The translations under genes were made by a program, and so were the position numbers. A model generated the notes under the pieces. The model made no database searches. It was not told the DNA's origin and was given only the letters and a program-made list of their open reading frames with translations. 64,000 bases of DNA from Apostichopus japonicus (lineage: Eukaryota > Echinodermata > Holothuroidea > Aspidochirotida > Stichopodidae). Below, piece after piece: positions 23,689 to 36,587 of the stretch; positions within the stretch are counted from its first letter, which is position 1, and every line of letters starts with the position of its first letter. The DNA is taken from assembly GCF_037975245.1 (NCBI RefSeq), contig NC_092566.1, positions 3,160,001-3,224,000 of the forward strand, in the 5' to 3' direction.

Positions 23689-24632
23689 TTAGCAAGTGCA
23701 GGTAATTCACATGGTACAAGCTGGCAATTCCCCCTCCCCCCCGACTATTAGGATGGGATATGAACATACACAGCACTACAAATTCAGAGCAGACCTTAAA
23801 AAGTGAATTAATTACTGAGTTGCCTTGAGATGTCAGAGAGAGTGCAAACGTTCACGTATCCATTAGTAATATCTGGCTACTTTACTGTCTCTTTCACTGT
23901 ACAAAACTGACTTCATCTCCTTGATGACATTTCAAAAAATCTAATCTATACTCTGGTGGTCTCCTCACTGTCTGGTCATAATAATGTAGGTTTACAGTAT
24001 CCAGAAAAGAAAACACTTTTAAACTATCAACGCTAGCACTTTCAAAATCCTGACATTGGGCAATACTAGATGAATTTTTAAAAGCTCACAAATGTCATCA
24101 TGGATTATATAATAATCTTCACATTAGCAATGTGTTACAAAAACCAAAATTAGTCTACCACTTGATATTTCTGCTTTAATGACCCTCTATATATATATAT
24201 AATATATATAAAACATATCACCTGATAGTACCATGCAACTTTTACATTATCTGAGAATTTACGTTGGATTCATTTCTTATTCCACTGAGGATTTAGGCTT
24301 TTGGGAATAATATAGATCAGATAACAAAGCATTATGTTTTCTGATATGCTTTTTTTATTGCAGATATATGAAAATTGCTGCTATAACTTCACTCAAAGTG
24401 GAACAAAAAAGAAGACATGATAAATAATGATTATGAAGCCTAAAAGAAGAAATCTATTTCTGAGAAATATGAAGTGACTGTACCATCCAACTGTAATATA
24501 CGATTTAAATTTAAAAAATTAAAAATTGAAAAAAAGTCTGAAAAATATCTTACTGATAAGAAACCAGCTTTATAATCCTCAAAGCAATGACCCCCTTTCT
24601 CTCTCTATATATATATATGTATATATTCTCTC

Positions 24633-24672
<40 letters not shown>

Positions 24673-24759
24673 ATAGTATATAAAGTTCAGTAATAGCAGT
24701 ATAGTGCTCAATACAACTGGTGCAGAGCTATATTACATACAGTATGCATGAACACGGTA
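23689..24759. repeat. AT-rich sequence with (TA)n runs
   Basis: TA dinucleotide runs lie at 24,187-24,210 and 24,597-24,670, the latter interrupted by CTCTCTCTG blocks. The remainder is unassigned. Confidence 0.8.
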
Positions 24760-24981
24760 TTCCATCGTTCCAACTCAGAGTTTCACGCACACATTGACTT
24801 CTTTTCACTGCGGCAATCATCAGGCAACTGATTCTTGCGAGGACGTCATGGCAACCATTCAAAGAAACCCCTGTTCGCCCCCAAAGGTAATAGCTGTTCT
24901 TGCAAGATTCAGTTGCCTGATGTTCGCCGCAGTGCAAAGAACTCAATGTGTGCGTGAAAACTCTGAGTTGCTACGTGATGG
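24760..24981. repeat. ~220-bp foldback (long inverted repeat)
   Basis: The left arm 24,771-24,842 (CAACTCAGAGTTTCACGCAC onwards) and the right arm 24,897-24,970 (ending TTCACGCACA complement and CTCTGAGTTG) are reverse complements with only a few mismatches, around a ~55-base centre. Weaker pairing extends outward to 24,760 and 24,981. Because of the symmetry, similar frames are open on both strands (24,728-24,946 minus and 24,794-25,039 plus); neither is a supported gene. It adjoins the (TA)n run. Confidence 0.88.
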
Positions 24982-26183
24982 CATAGCATGTTTATATATC
25001 TATGTATACATAATATACACTTCACTGGTTATATCATAAAATAAATACATACATGTACATTTTTCACCTGAGTGGGTTTCTCACAAATCAATAATTACAA
25101 TGTAACTAAAACGACTCAAAGATCACTCGACAGGTAAATATTTTGTGAATTTTGAAAACTTGGTAAATCTTGGCATCAACTTATAAGCGGTACGGCTGAG
25201 GTCAAAATATATTCACAATGGAAGTACGGTAAGTACCAATGAATAATCAAGTGTAGTCGTACACGACACTATTCATTGTTTGTCAGCAACTTTCCAACGA
25301 TGTAGAACAAACACTCGACATCTGCTGCAAAAATTACTCGTCAACGTCAAAAAAGCAAATATACTACGGTAAAAAGTCTAAAAACTCTATTACAATACTA
25401 CAGAACACCTGTAACAGCAGATGTTCTTCAACAAACAGTTGTTTGAAAATTTAACTTAAAAAAAAAAGCATTTCAAAAACATGTCACTCAGCTTATCCAA
25501 TTTTGGCACTTCTCGTTGTCATTAGTAGTTTTCTCAATTTTACGAATTTGTAGAAAGCCGTAGACATATCATACCCTTTCAGGCATATATATGTTTTCAT
25601 TTCAAAGTAAGAAATACAACAACAAAAAGAAAGTCATCTTTGAAATGACTTTAATGAAGACAGCGCAGATAGCGACAACCTTCAATTTCAAGTTCAATTT
25701 CTAATTTAGATCATACGGCCCATGTAACCTACCTGTCGAGTAATACAACTCCTGATCAGCTAATGGGTTCTAAAACCGACTTCCATTTAGAAAGAGGCCA
25801 GTTTATCACAGTAATACGCGTCATTAAATCATATCTCTGTTATTTAAAGTGCGCACATTGTTGACGCGCAAGAGACTTCTTTCTAAGTACCGCCGAAAAG
25901 CAGATACCGTAGATTAATAAACAGGCTAATGTGAGCGCTTGTTTGAGAAATACAAAACTCTGGGATTTTCCTGATGCTGCTTAGGGTAGAATTAGAAACA
26001 GATTATTATGATCGCAATGTATTATGATGATGTCACGACGAATGTACGAACAAGACAGGAAATGTAAACTTTAAAAAAAGGACTCTTCATTTTGTAAAGC
26101 TATGGTTTTTGGGGAGTAGTCCATTTTTAAAACTTGTTATAGATCAACATTTTATAATATGACTAGGAAACGACAAACCAGAC
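24982..26183. other. Unassigned sequence
   Basis: GAAGTACGGTAAGT at 25,221-25,234, preceded by an ATG, looks like a splice donor, but the frame before it is only a few codons. No repeat family recognised. Confidence 0.4.
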
Positions 26184-26498
26184 TCCCCAAAACTTACTGC
26201 TTTGGGGATTTACCAGCGAAGATAATTACCTGTTCCCCACGCCATATCTGCACTTTCCGATCAACTTAAACTATACCAGGGATGAGCCTGGGGTAAAAAA
26301 AAAATCACGGAACTTTGCAAAAATTGCGGTATAGGCTCCAGTTTGCGTATGCTACAGTGTGTTAGGATAATAGTTTTTGACCCCGAGGTAGAATAGAAAT
26401 CACGGATATTCCGCGAATTCACGGAAAATGCTCATGCCTGCTATACACTTGGATCTGCGCCCTCGCTCCCTGAGCACCTCCCACTTACTCCTCCTTCA
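26184..26498 (-). mobile_element. Family A, second subfamily, split by a MITE
   Basis: The end CCCCAAAACTTACTGCTTTG, then GGGGATTTACC, GATAATTACCTG and CTGCACTTTCCGATCAACTT parallels the copy at 59,269. The homology breaks at 26,277 and resumes at 26,441 with TACACTTGG, TGCGCCCTCGCTCCCTG and ACTTACTCC, as expected if a later insertion split it. Confidence 0.75.
26277..26440. mobile_element. 164-bp MITE, CAGGGATGAGC termini, 6-bp target duplication
   Basis: The ends CAGGGATGAGC and GCTCATGCCTG are inverted repeats with one mismatch, flanked on both sides by CTATAC (26,271-26,276 and 26,441-26,446). A second copy at 36,588-36,745 shares the interior (AATTGCGGTATAGGCTC, TTTGCGTATGCTACAGTGTG, ATCACGGATATTCC). 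The CA...TG ends resemble hAT elements, but both copies show six-base rather than eight-base duplications, so the superfamily is left open. It has no coding capacity. Confidence 0.92.
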
Positions 26499-27113
26499 AA
26501 ATGACAAAACCCGACTTGCTAAGTAACACAGTTTCGCAAGTAAAGGTAAAAAGAAACAAAAACCCAGGGAGGACTTGAAAGGAATTTCTTGGGTAGGACT
26601 ATTAGTAACATGAATAAAAATTACAATAATGCATCTCCATAGCAACCCTATTAAGAAAGAAGCCAACCATATTTTTCTACAGATCAATTCTTCATTAATG
26701 TACAGAAAGTATTTTAATGATATACAGGATGGTACCTCAGCTGAGTTACTAAAATTAATTAAGTTTAGACTTTAGAGACAGATTAGATCAGTAGAGGTCA
26801 ATGTTACAGACCATAGAGGTCTGCCTACTGAAACTGATATCTTCTGTTTCGATGCATGTCAGCCAAGTGTGTAAAATAAAACAGGTCTATCATTTTCACA
26901 TCTATTATAATTTCATACCTTCTGCTCACTCATGTGACATGAAAATTGCATAAACATCAGTCTAGATTACACAGGCTCTCTAGTGGATAAGCAGTTTGCT
27001 AACAGTTTTATTTTATTTAGATTACAAGAGAATAGAAACTTAAATAATACAATATTAAACAATTGTTTCCGTGTGTTCATTCTGATTTCTAATGATAAAC
27101 TATGAAAATTATA
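26499..27113. other. Unassigned sequence
   Basis: No repeat or exon seen. Confidence 0.4.
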
Positions 27114-27486
27114 AAACTTACTGGTTTATATATTTCATGTAAGAAAAAACGAACGCATGGGCGAGAGTGTACACTAAAAACAGCCCCCAAAAACACCCTT
27201 CCCTACAAGAAAAGGATACTTATCAGGCTGGAAAAGATTCTTGGAAGTGCAGAAGTCCTGATAGGAAACTTCTAGAGTATAAATCCAAGGTAATCCGGGC
27301 GAATTTTGCGAAAATTTTTCTAACTCCGAAAAACACAGTGAGACACTTTGTGGGTAGAAAAATGAAGGAAGGCCATTAGGGTCAGTGAGGGTGTACAGTG
27401 TTAAAAGATTACCAGGGCATTCTAGACACGGTAGAATGCGGTGCATAGGTTGTGGGGAGACAGGTAAGTGGGGAACGAAGTAAATT
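27114..27486 (+). mobile_element. Family A, first subfamily, left arm mostly lost
   Basis: It begins AAACTTACTGGTTTATATAT and jumps from there to the shared interior (AACGAACGCATGGGCGAGAG, AGAAAAGGATACTTATCAGG). It ends with the right arm CAGTGTTAAAAGATTACCAG, CACGGTAGAATG, GGGGAGACAGGTAAGTGGGG and GAAGTAAAT. Compared with 55,758-56,406 the outer ~140 bases of the left arm are deleted. Confidence 0.85.
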
Positions 27487-28627
27487 TAATTATTTTTTTA
27501 AAGAAGAGTAGAATTTGAGGGGAAAATAATCAGGCTGTTCAACAGATACAGTACCCTTAATTATAACAAAGTAGGACATCTAAAGAGAGGAAAATATTGA
27601 TGTTGCTCACTGTAGGTAGACTATAGAGTGTATATGTCAAATGGAGGCAGGTACAAGATGATGATGATTACCCTACTTCTGGGTATAAAACAAAATGTTC
27701 AACTTCCAAAAACTTGGAATTACAGGCTTAATTAATTCAAACAATCTGCCACTAAGTTGCATACTCAACGTACAGAGTATTAGTTACACCCAGTTTTGTT
27801 TATATGTGATTCTTAGCCTGCAAGTGTTGCTGTCACAATTATATTCTTTCATTCATATCAAAGTAAATAAAAATGTTTCCAGATCAGTTTTCCAACCCAC
27901 CTTCCACCCACCCACCCACTTACTAATTCCTATAAACTAGTTCTGCAGCACAAAAAGTAAAATACACCAACAGAATTAATTATGCCCAATACCAATAGCC
28001 TGCACTTGGACTGTACATAACAAAATTCTATTGAGTAGGCTAGGTTTCAAATGTTCCCAGATTAGTTTTGTTATCCAACTTCTCTCCCACCTTCTTTCTT
28101 GTACAGTAATTACACATAGGGAAATACATGGGTGGATTTAGAAAATATCCCTAGCCTGTAGTTTTCTACCATACAATATAATAGTACATCAATTGTGCTA
28201 CGACTGGTATTGTTACCCACCCACCCACCCTCCCATCATTGTCATTCTCTCTCATTCTTTCTAATACTTTTAAAAACCACACCACTAAAATACCTAAATT
28301 ACCACATTACCTATAAATACAGCTTGGCCGATATGATTGTTTTTACCTCAAAACGATGCACGGCCAATCCATCCGCATTTGTTTACACCATTCTTGGTGC
28401 CCTAGTTAATAATATTCTTCAATCCTTCAGGAAACATTATAGAAAAAGTATTCCGTGAGGCACAGGTTCAAAAAGTTATCTTCAAAATCCCTCTGTTACA
28501 TTGAAATCACACTTGAGATGTCCTCCAGCAAGAGAAGCAGTTATATTCCTCCTCGAATCCCTGCGAGTAAATATCCACCCCAAGACGACTACTTGCCCGA
28601 CCAATGACCATCTGTTCAACACCGAGC

Positions 28628-28630
<3 letters not shown>
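27487..28630. other. Unassigned sequence with degenerate repeated blocks
   Basis: Segments with TAGCCTGCAAGTG, TAGCCTGCACTTG and TAGCCTGTAG at about 27,812, 27,994 and 28,152 are followed by CCCAGATYAGTTTT-like and CCCACCCACCCAC-like text, suggesting two or three very diverged tandem copies. (CCCA)n patches lie at 27,906-27,920 and 28,216-28,230. Confidence 0.4.

Positions 28631-28633
<3 letters not shown>

Positions 28634-28670
<37 letters not shown>
28634..28670. repeat. (TA)n microsatellite
   Basis: An uninterrupted TA run of about 18 units. Confidence 0.95.
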
Positions 28671-28673
<3 letters not shown>

Positions 28674-29479
28674 TCTCTCAGAGCTATCTAACGAGACGCA
28701 GTGTTGTGTCAATTGCTCTACGCTCCGTTTAAATAAATTAGCCAACAAACACAAACTTAAGATTGGCCTTGGGAACCTCTCGCAAATTAATTTCAGGCAG
28801 TTTATTTCAAACTATTCCCATGGCTGCCTTCCAGCGGTTTTTTCTTCTTCCATGAGTTTTTCCCACTACTAATCATGTACACAATATCAACACACAACGA
28901 CAAGGCACTGGTGCCCGTACAGTTTAAGGGGGAAATGAGAAGTTAGTCACATTAAATCTGCGACAATTACTTTTGATGGGAAGGATTCTACGCTGAAAGG
29001 GAAACAGGGGTCACCTTTGATTGGTTTACTATCTAAGTGATGGACTAAGTATTAAGTGTTATAACACCTGAATGGGTCACATGTGTTTAGAACTATACAG
29101 CAGCAAGCACCATTAGACCTACTGAAAATATCACCTCAAAATAATCAATAATTTTGTGCTGTATTTGTCACACACAAAAAAAATCTTGGTTCTACCAACC
29201 TCCAAACCCTCCCCCCCCCCCTCAAAGGGAAAAAATAAATGGAGGAATTGATAAAAAATGTGCACAAAAATCTCCATATATTAAGACCTCGAGTTAAACT
29301 TGCGGATTACAAAATAAATGAATTCGTCGCAATTTTGGTGGGCATTGTACTGTACTTCCACTAGAAAAGAAGGAAAAACGGAACTAAAATGATCGCAAAA
29401 TTGCCACAGAAACGACAGCAGGAATATCGTGCAACTGTACGCCGATTCTGTACTTTTACAGTTTGATTCTAACTCGGTT
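28671..29479. other. Unassigned sequence
   Basis: A long C run lies at 29,211-29,222. No exon supported. Confidence 0.4.
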
Positions 29480-29820
29480 GCCGGTACTTTATCCTCTTCC
29501 ACATGGATTTGTACTCGGTTTATTACGAGTACTCAGGACATTTTAGGACTCTATAAAAAGTATAAATCCTGGTCCAAGATTAAGTTCTCATACCCATTAC
29601 TCCATCCTTAGAACCTTGTACTCATACCTACACCAAGGGATAATCCCACTCGTATGTACTATACTCATGCTGTTGCATCTGGTGAATATATATATACATT
29701 TATTAGCTTTTACTCTCACATCATTTCCAAAAGGAAAAGGTCCAGCTCTTAACGGACGTTGTGAGTATACTATAGCTATTTTCAAGTAATTGATAACGAG
29801 TACTCTTTATTTTTTAATTG
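29480..29820 (-). repeat. Family B dispersed repeat (GAGTACAAG-type)
   Basis: On the minus strand it reads GAGTATAGTACATACGAGTG, CCCTTGGTGTAGGTATGAGT, ACAAGGTTCTAAGGATG and CCTGAGTACTCG. The same words in the same order occur at 46,320-46,430, and parts occur at 53,950-54,500. It is a diverged interspersed repeat of unknown class. Confidence 0.65.
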
Positions 29821-30017
29821 AGGTACAATTAAAATAAAAACTAAAAGTCAGGGAAAAAATATTTAATGGTCTTTCAATCTTACAAGATTTCAAAATTTCT
29901 GCACTGATGACCAAAATTTAGTTGTTTACATCAAATTCAGATTGTATTATAACTCAATACCTCCATCAAATAGTTAAGTTAAGAATGATAAATTGGTATC
30001 ACCTCCCAAAGCTGGTG

Positions 30018-30405
30018 TTCTATTCACCGAACCTACACATCTCTCCTTACAGTGTACCTATTGCTGTTCTATTCACCAACCTAATCATCTCTCCTACAGT
30101 AAACATCTTGCTGTTCTATTCACCAAACCTACGCATCTCTCCTGCAGTGTACATATTGGTGTTCTATTCACCAAACCTTCACATCACTCCTATAGTGTAC
30201 ATATTGCTGATCTATTCACTAAACCTACACATCTCTCCTAGAGTGTACATATTGCTGATCTATTCACCAAACCTAAACACATCTCTCCTACAGTGTACAT
30301 ATTGGTGTGCTATTCACCAAACCTACACAAATCTCCTACAGTAGACATATTGCTGTTCTATTCACCAAACCTAAACACATCTCTCCTACAGGGTACATAT
30401 CCGTC
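30018..30405 (+). repeat. 48-bp minisatellite, eight copies
   Basis: CTATTCACCAAACCTACACA-type units start at 30,020, 30,069, 30,116, 30,164, 30,212, 30,260, 30,310 and 30,358. Because 48 is a multiple of three and the unit lacks stops, the plus-strand frames stay open as a Ser-Pro-Asn-Leu-His repeat (29,922-30,344 and others). Indels of one or two bases shift the frame between units, which argues against selection for a protein. Confidence 0.93.
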
Positions 30406-31929
30406 ATTATTAGTTGTTTTGCTAGAGTTTTGGGGGCAACCAAGTTCGCTGTTCGGACAACCAAAATGCAATTCATGGTGGTCCCAGAGAAAGAAAATCT
30501 GTAAAAATTTTGCCCTGATAGTGATATGGAAAGTTTAAAGTTGCACGAATGCAAATATATTAAACAGATCAGAAGTGAAATCAATATGCAATACGGAAAG
30601 TGAAATTGCAGGAAATAACTCGTACAGCTGTCAAGAATGTGAAAGATGTTTCTTTTAAAATCAGGATTAGTCACTGTAAATCTCTATTTAAAGCTGCATA
30701 CTGTGTTGAATTTAGGTTCTACATTTACATATTTTAGTCTACATAAGCTACGTAATTTAGAACAAAATCTACATATTGTAGTACATATCTACCATACTCA
30801 ATCAATGTCAAAGGAAAAAGGCAAGTTACGGCTAACTTAGAAACATAATCATAAGGAGCAGAAGTTGGGCATCAATATCAAACAATAGAGATTATCTCAG
30901 TAGTCTACCAGTGTGAAAGTTCAGACAACCCTCCCTCTCCCCCCCCCCCCAAAATAACATTGTTTTACGCAGATGCACGTACTGGCTGCCGGATCCTGCA
31001 TGCACGCAGCCTCTTCAACACAGTGCCAAACACAGTACCTATTAACACAGTGCCTGCCTTACAATACAGTAAATGAAAATAGGGATAACCTTCACCAATT
31101 TTTGTAAACTATTAAAAGAAAACACAATGCAATCAACTTTATGAGACACAATTTTTTTATGGGACTAATTACTCAGTGATTAGTGGTTATAAACCAACAG
31201 GATGTCTAATAACCTCATAGATGTCTTGAATAGGTAAATAAAACTCACAGTTATGAATATCCAATTATCCATAACGATTCCATGGGTTGATCAGAATACT
31301 GCCGTGTTAGAAATCAAAGCAAACTAATACAGTTTAAGGGGAAACTGCTTTAATATAGTCAGTCAATTGACACAAAATTTGTTAAAATAGAATATATGCG
31401 CATACATAGTACAGGAAGTGTGACAGAAAGGCGATTTAAATTTGGTTCATTTTAAGAGTAGTTCCTACTTACCATGGTCTGGAATCTAGATTTTAGGAAC
31501 TAAACTTAATCCACCTATAAAACATCTCCACTTTGCCTACACGGTTCGACTCTGTGATAACTATACCATACCACGAGAGCCAATCAATTGTAGCTATTTT
31601 CAATTTGAATATGCATATAAATTAACTGTATGACTATGCTTACTACAGCCACCAATCACAACCAATGTTTGCCAACATTTAGATCTATGCTAGCCTATAT
31701 GTCTCAGTTCTCCGTACTGGGTACTGTATACAATTTATCACGAGTTGGTGAAAATTCGATTTGCTTCGATCAGCCAATCGCACTGGTGATGTGAATGTAG
31801 TTGACAATTAATCATGAATCATTTGCGGAACAATTTTTATAAGTGGAATAGAGCAATTTGTGGTGGAATCTTTCAGCATACCCTGGCCCAAAGGAATCAG
31901 GAAAATTTCAAAAGTTACAATATGTTTGG
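30406..31929. other. Unassigned sequence
   Basis: Contains a C-run at 30,938-30,950. No repeat family or exon recognised. Confidence 0.4.
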
Positions 31930-32200
31930 ATATTTACCACAGAAGAAATTACCTGTCTCCTCAGTACCTTAGCACTCTGGCTTACCATATCTACAGTGAT
32001 CTGGTCACCTTTACCCCCCCCCTTTTTTACTCCCCTTGTGACTTATCAATTCTGGTCAATGCATCATTGCATCCCCTCTTTTTCATTCTACCACCCAAAG
32101 TATCTAAAACTGTCTATGGCAAAAGTTATCAGATTTTCCCACACATGTTAGAGTACGAATATTGTGACGGGACAGGTAAGTGAGTAAGCAAACTAAATAT
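31930..32200. mobile_element. Family A, short copy with both ends
   Basis: The left end TATTTACCACAGAAGAAATT followed by ACCTGTCTCC, and the right end GGGACAGGTAAGTGAGTAAG followed by CAAACTAAAT, are imperfect inverted repeats of ~30 bases. Between them are the family words GATCTGGTCACC and TTCTACCACCCAAAGT. It is ~270 bases against ~650 for the longest copy. Two overlapping ~100-codon plus frames cross it and are not genes. Confidence 0.75.
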
Positions 32201-34084
32201 ATGAATTACACCATGCATGCAGGGTAAATTCAAAACTATTAGCACACACATTAAAGTATACATCCTAATAGCATATATAAAGTAAAACTACATACTGTAA
32301 ATGGTGGTTCATTGTTTTACTGCATCTTCCATCTAACCGAAATTTGTCACGTCCCCAAAGAGCATCTTATGTCAATAAACTGCTTTAATGGTATGCAGCT
32401 CCTCCCTTTTAACATTCACTTAAGAGTCAAGTAATATTACATTTGAGGTTTGAACAGAAAGGTTACGTTCGACAATTGACACTAGAAGTGCATGCTTGCC
32501 CCTTCAGAAACTCAAAAAACAAAGCTCTTATGATCAATCAAAACCATGCTGGAACATTTTGCTACTTCTATTCATACAATTTTTTTTTAAATTTTTTCCT
32601 AATTTTTTTTAATGGTTTTCTCTAAAAGCATAAAAGCCCTGGTAATACATTTTGCTAGTTACCTTCATACAAAACCACTGTCATTTTTGGTTTCTTAAAA
32701 TTTGTTTTCTTAATTTTTTTCTAATAAAAGCATTTTTCATACTTCAAGGTTGTCCATTTTACATGCTGCTTTTCACATGTTTTTCTTTTCTTTTTCTCTT
32801 GCCTTATTTTTCCTTCTCTTTCTCGTTGATTATTTGATAAATTCACTTCATCCGTCAATCTGCCACACTGCCTCCTATCTTGTAAATTATACAATGTTAA
32901 TCTAATAACGAAGCCACGAAAAACACCCAGGCTACACTTTCAAGTATAAAGGATGAGAATAATGAGAACTGCCATGAAAGGTCAAACACTCCCTTTCTTT
33001 CACTAATTACTCTCTCGTAGATTTCAAGCTTACATTTAACATACATGGTTTCTTCGGGAACGCTAACTCAAGGTAGAAACTAGTAACGCAATCAGGTTGT
33101 ACGAATTTATCAAGTTCAGCGACTGTTTCGTATCGACTGACGAAGACTTACGCCTATCTATCCGTCGGTAACTCGAGTAGGTCAGCTATATTATACATGT
33201 ACAAAGATACTAACAGCACGAATAAAATCAAAGCATGTCCTCCTTTTGCAGAAACGAAAAAAACAACTCAGAGTTGAGGTAAGATTATATATATAGATAT
33301 AGATATATATATAACCTGTTGACCCCTTGAAGCTCAGAGGGTGAAAACTGGTAAGGTCCACTTGAGTGTACTTTAAGCAGTTAACAGCAAGAATATCAAC
33401 TCTTTGAAGCAGATTTTCTTTCCTGGATTGACTGTATGTTTTGTTGAAGACCTATAGAGCCCCTTCAAAAAACTTAACTGAACTAGAAATTGACCAAATT
33501 GTGTTCACCAAAAGAAAGTCATAGCATCGGAGAACTCACAGATTAATTGTAAATTTAATTTTGGAGTTATCATGTTTACAAGACACACACACCCACACGC
33601 ACGCACGGCATCACCATCACATAGATTCCTTTCACCTCCGGCAAAGGTATTAAAAAGCATAAGTTTAAATTTAAAACAAACCAGCACTTAAATAAAGCCT
33701 TTTGTATTGAAAATACATTTGAACAGTAGTTGAAAATCTTTCAAAAGTATCACGCTCCAAGGACAGATTCACATCGATTCCGTTATAGAGGAAAGTAAAA
33801 ACCTTTGGAAGAACACTTCATCAAGACGAGATCTCCATAGTGATTTATTTCCCGAAAAAACTGAAAGGTTTGACTTCAATAAACTAGAAACTTTAGGGAG
33901 AAGATAATGAAATGAGGTTTTCTATGAGCCAGTCAGACATAACATTATTCTACAAAGGTGTTTCACATGAATATACTGTATGTTTAAATTGTTAATGTTT
34001 TTTATAAACATTATTATTTTCTATCCGGGAGATGAGAAATACAAATGCCAATTTCTAAACGCAGATGTGATAAGACCGGAACAG
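32201..34084. other. Unassigned sequence with T-rich duplication
   Basis: ACATTTTGCTACTTCTATTC and ACATTTTGCTAGTTACCTTC (32,555 and 32,648), each followed by CATACAA and a CTAATTTTTTT-like run, suggest a ~92-base diverged duplication. A TA/GATA run lies at 33,284-33,312 and a CACACACACCCACACGCACG run at 33,585-33,605. Confidence 0.5.
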
Positions 34085-34198
34085 AGGGAGGATCAGACCT
34101 AGTGCTTAGTGTTAAAAGGTTACCAGTTCATTCTAGGCACGGTGGAACGAGAGTGCCACGGTTGTGGGGAGACAGGTAAGCGAGGAATGAAGTCAATT
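34085..34198 (+). mobile_element. Family A right arm
   Basis: AGTGTTAAAAGGTTACCAGT, CTAGGCACGGTGGAACGAGA and GTGGGGAGACAGGTAAGCGA are followed by GGAATGAAGTCAAT, the usual right border. Confidence 0.8.
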
Positions 34199-34335
34199 TT
34201 GAAATGTAAACGCAGCTCGGGGTTCAACCGGGGACCTTTAGTTTAGTCGTAGTTTTTTACATGCATAATTTGCAACGATACAGTCGTAGGCATGACTGCA
34301 TTAATAGCATTGCTGCACAAAACATGGCCTAAGGT
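34199..34335 (+). repeat. Family C repeat fragment
   Basis: AATGTAAACGCAGCTCGGGG, GACCTTTAGTTTAG, GCATAATTTGCAACGATACA and GACTGCATTAATAGCA correspond in order to the longer copies at 37,060 and 58,440. It abuts the family A arm directly. Confidence 0.6.
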
Positions 34336-36587
34336 TTTTGCGAATTTCCTAAGCGTAAACAATCTTCAACTTCCTGTTCAGGTGATGGAAATACCAAAGC
34401 AAAGAATCTACAACATTTGTGAACGTCCGATAGGGGTTCTTAATGAGTTGAACTTGCTTAAAGTTGAACACTGCATAATGTGGGTTCTGATCCTTATAAT
34501 TTCAAACGATGCCGGCTGTAAGTTCTATGCCTCCATCTTATTAAATAATTATTGAGATGGTCAAATAATTTAGATGATGTCCAAATGAAACAAATATACT
34601 CTGAAGGTGGTGGCTATAAAATGTAGACAAAAGGTTGGTGGTAGAGTTTTTTTTAATTTTGGAAGGGGAGGAGGATGGGACTACAGATGGCAGCGGGAAA
34701 CTATTGATGACCTTTTATTAACACGCACTCATTATTCAGCATCTTGGGAACAAACTACATATGGAATTTTGAAAAATGGATCGCAAATATCACAAAACCA
34801 TCAATGACTGACAAGATCACCAGACCAGTCACTCTTCTATAGGCTACTATCTCAATGGTGACAGGAATCCCCCCACCCCCAAATATAAGTTTGTTATCAT
34901 TTTCAAATTCACATCCTTCCACATGGTGAAGAAGTTGTGAGCAATAGACAGGCTGCATGCTTCACCCTGTGTCACATTTCTAGTATTTCATATTCACAGA
35001 AATGACATCATCCCATTTCGGACACAGACTATACATATTGTAGACTTGCATCATCCACATAAAAAATTAAAAAACCATCCTGACTTCTTACCTCTTTTCA
35101 TGCCTCATTTTGTTCAAATTTATGGAAAAGTAGGAATGAATAAAACAGCGATAACACATATTACATATACCCAACCAAAAATATCTATATTTATATATAT
35201 ATTTATGATTTATATTAGTTTTCAACATAATTTACATAGAAGTGTATATTTATACTTCCCTTTTACATTTCTTTTTCTTTACATTTTCATTTTTTTTTTC
35301 TTTAAAAATTCAGATGAATGGAGACGCATCGCAGCAAAAGATTCTCAATCACTTAGGGTTTCCTTGGTAACGAGACATTGACATCATGGTGAATAATATG
35401 CTCTCACTACTTCTATTACCAATATTATCTCACTTAACTTCTCTGAAAGCAAATCAATGATTGTATCCCCCCATGCACTGAATGGCTTTTCATGTCCATG
35501 ATTGTTTCATCTGAGATCTGCAAACTCCGATAAGGCAGCAAATAGATAAGATATAGTCCTTATAAGAATCATAATCATCATAATAATGATAATAGTAATC
35601 ATAACAATAACCCGACAATTTTTACATTAGCAGCAATTTACAGAAATTGATCGGTACAATGATAATGCAGTAATAGGTTGGATTAACTTTGAAACTCGAG
35701 ATTGATATGATCAACAAAAATTGAATATATTATTAACATTATCATTAGGTTTATTCTTTTTAATTTTATGTTTTCTTTCTCCTGACATTTCTAGACATTG
35801 CAATGATAATTTGTTTACTGAGTCGGTTAGTTTGATAGTGTCAGCCATTCACTGAGAACTACTGTAATGTGCATCACACATGCCCAAACAGGATAGAAAA
35901 CGCTAGTTACAAATTCAAAGTTGGCAGTACCAGGCCTAATATAAAATGATCTTAATTTTGTCCTACATACCCCCCTGCTTTCCCCCTCCCTTCCTCCCCC
36001 CCCAAAAAAAACCCAAGCTACCAATTGCCATCCATCCATCACACAAGAAATGTTGCATTTTTAAATCCCACTTTGAACCAAATACAATAGTCAAGTCAAT
36101 TTATAAAGTACACCCTGTAGGCTGTGTTTCTTTTTTTGTGTGTATGCTAACGTCAATGACTTCAGTCCTTCTAATGTCATTGCTCGATATCTCTTACCTG
36201 GATCATCTCATCCTATGAGTACTGTACAATTACTATACAGTCCGGATTACACCATTAACAGGAAATATAGCCTTGACCCAGTTGGTGTCTCAACCGGAAG
36301 CTTTTGCATAGCTCTGTATATCACCCATTCCATGTTTTGATTACATGCTTCACAATATTATACTATACCTACAAAATCTTCCCAATGCCATACATATCAA
36401 AGTAAACTAGATAGTCAAGGTTATATAGGATTCCTGTGCCAAATCAAGATAACCTTCTTGATCACCAACGACGTAATCTAACTAAAAAATTATCTAAATG
36501 ATTGTAACAATTCAGCTGTTCCTAATTAGGGAGCTAAGAATCATTCCAATCAAGTCCAGTTTGCAAAATCTTGGATAGTTCTGTTTT
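34336..36587. other. Unassigned sequence
   Basis: T-rich and (ATAATC)-like patches occur at 35,160-35,310 and 35,565-35,612. A C-rich run lies at 35,970-36,003. No exon supported. Confidence 0.4.

Noticed and set aside
24780-24970. microRNA precursor
   Set aside because: Arms of ~75 bases with a ~55-base centre are far longer than a usual pre-miRNA; a foldback element is simpler.
29922-30538. Overlapping plus frames with a Ser-Pro-Asn-Leu-His 16-residue repeat
   Set aside because: 48-bp tandem repeat with one- and two-base length changes between units that shift frame.
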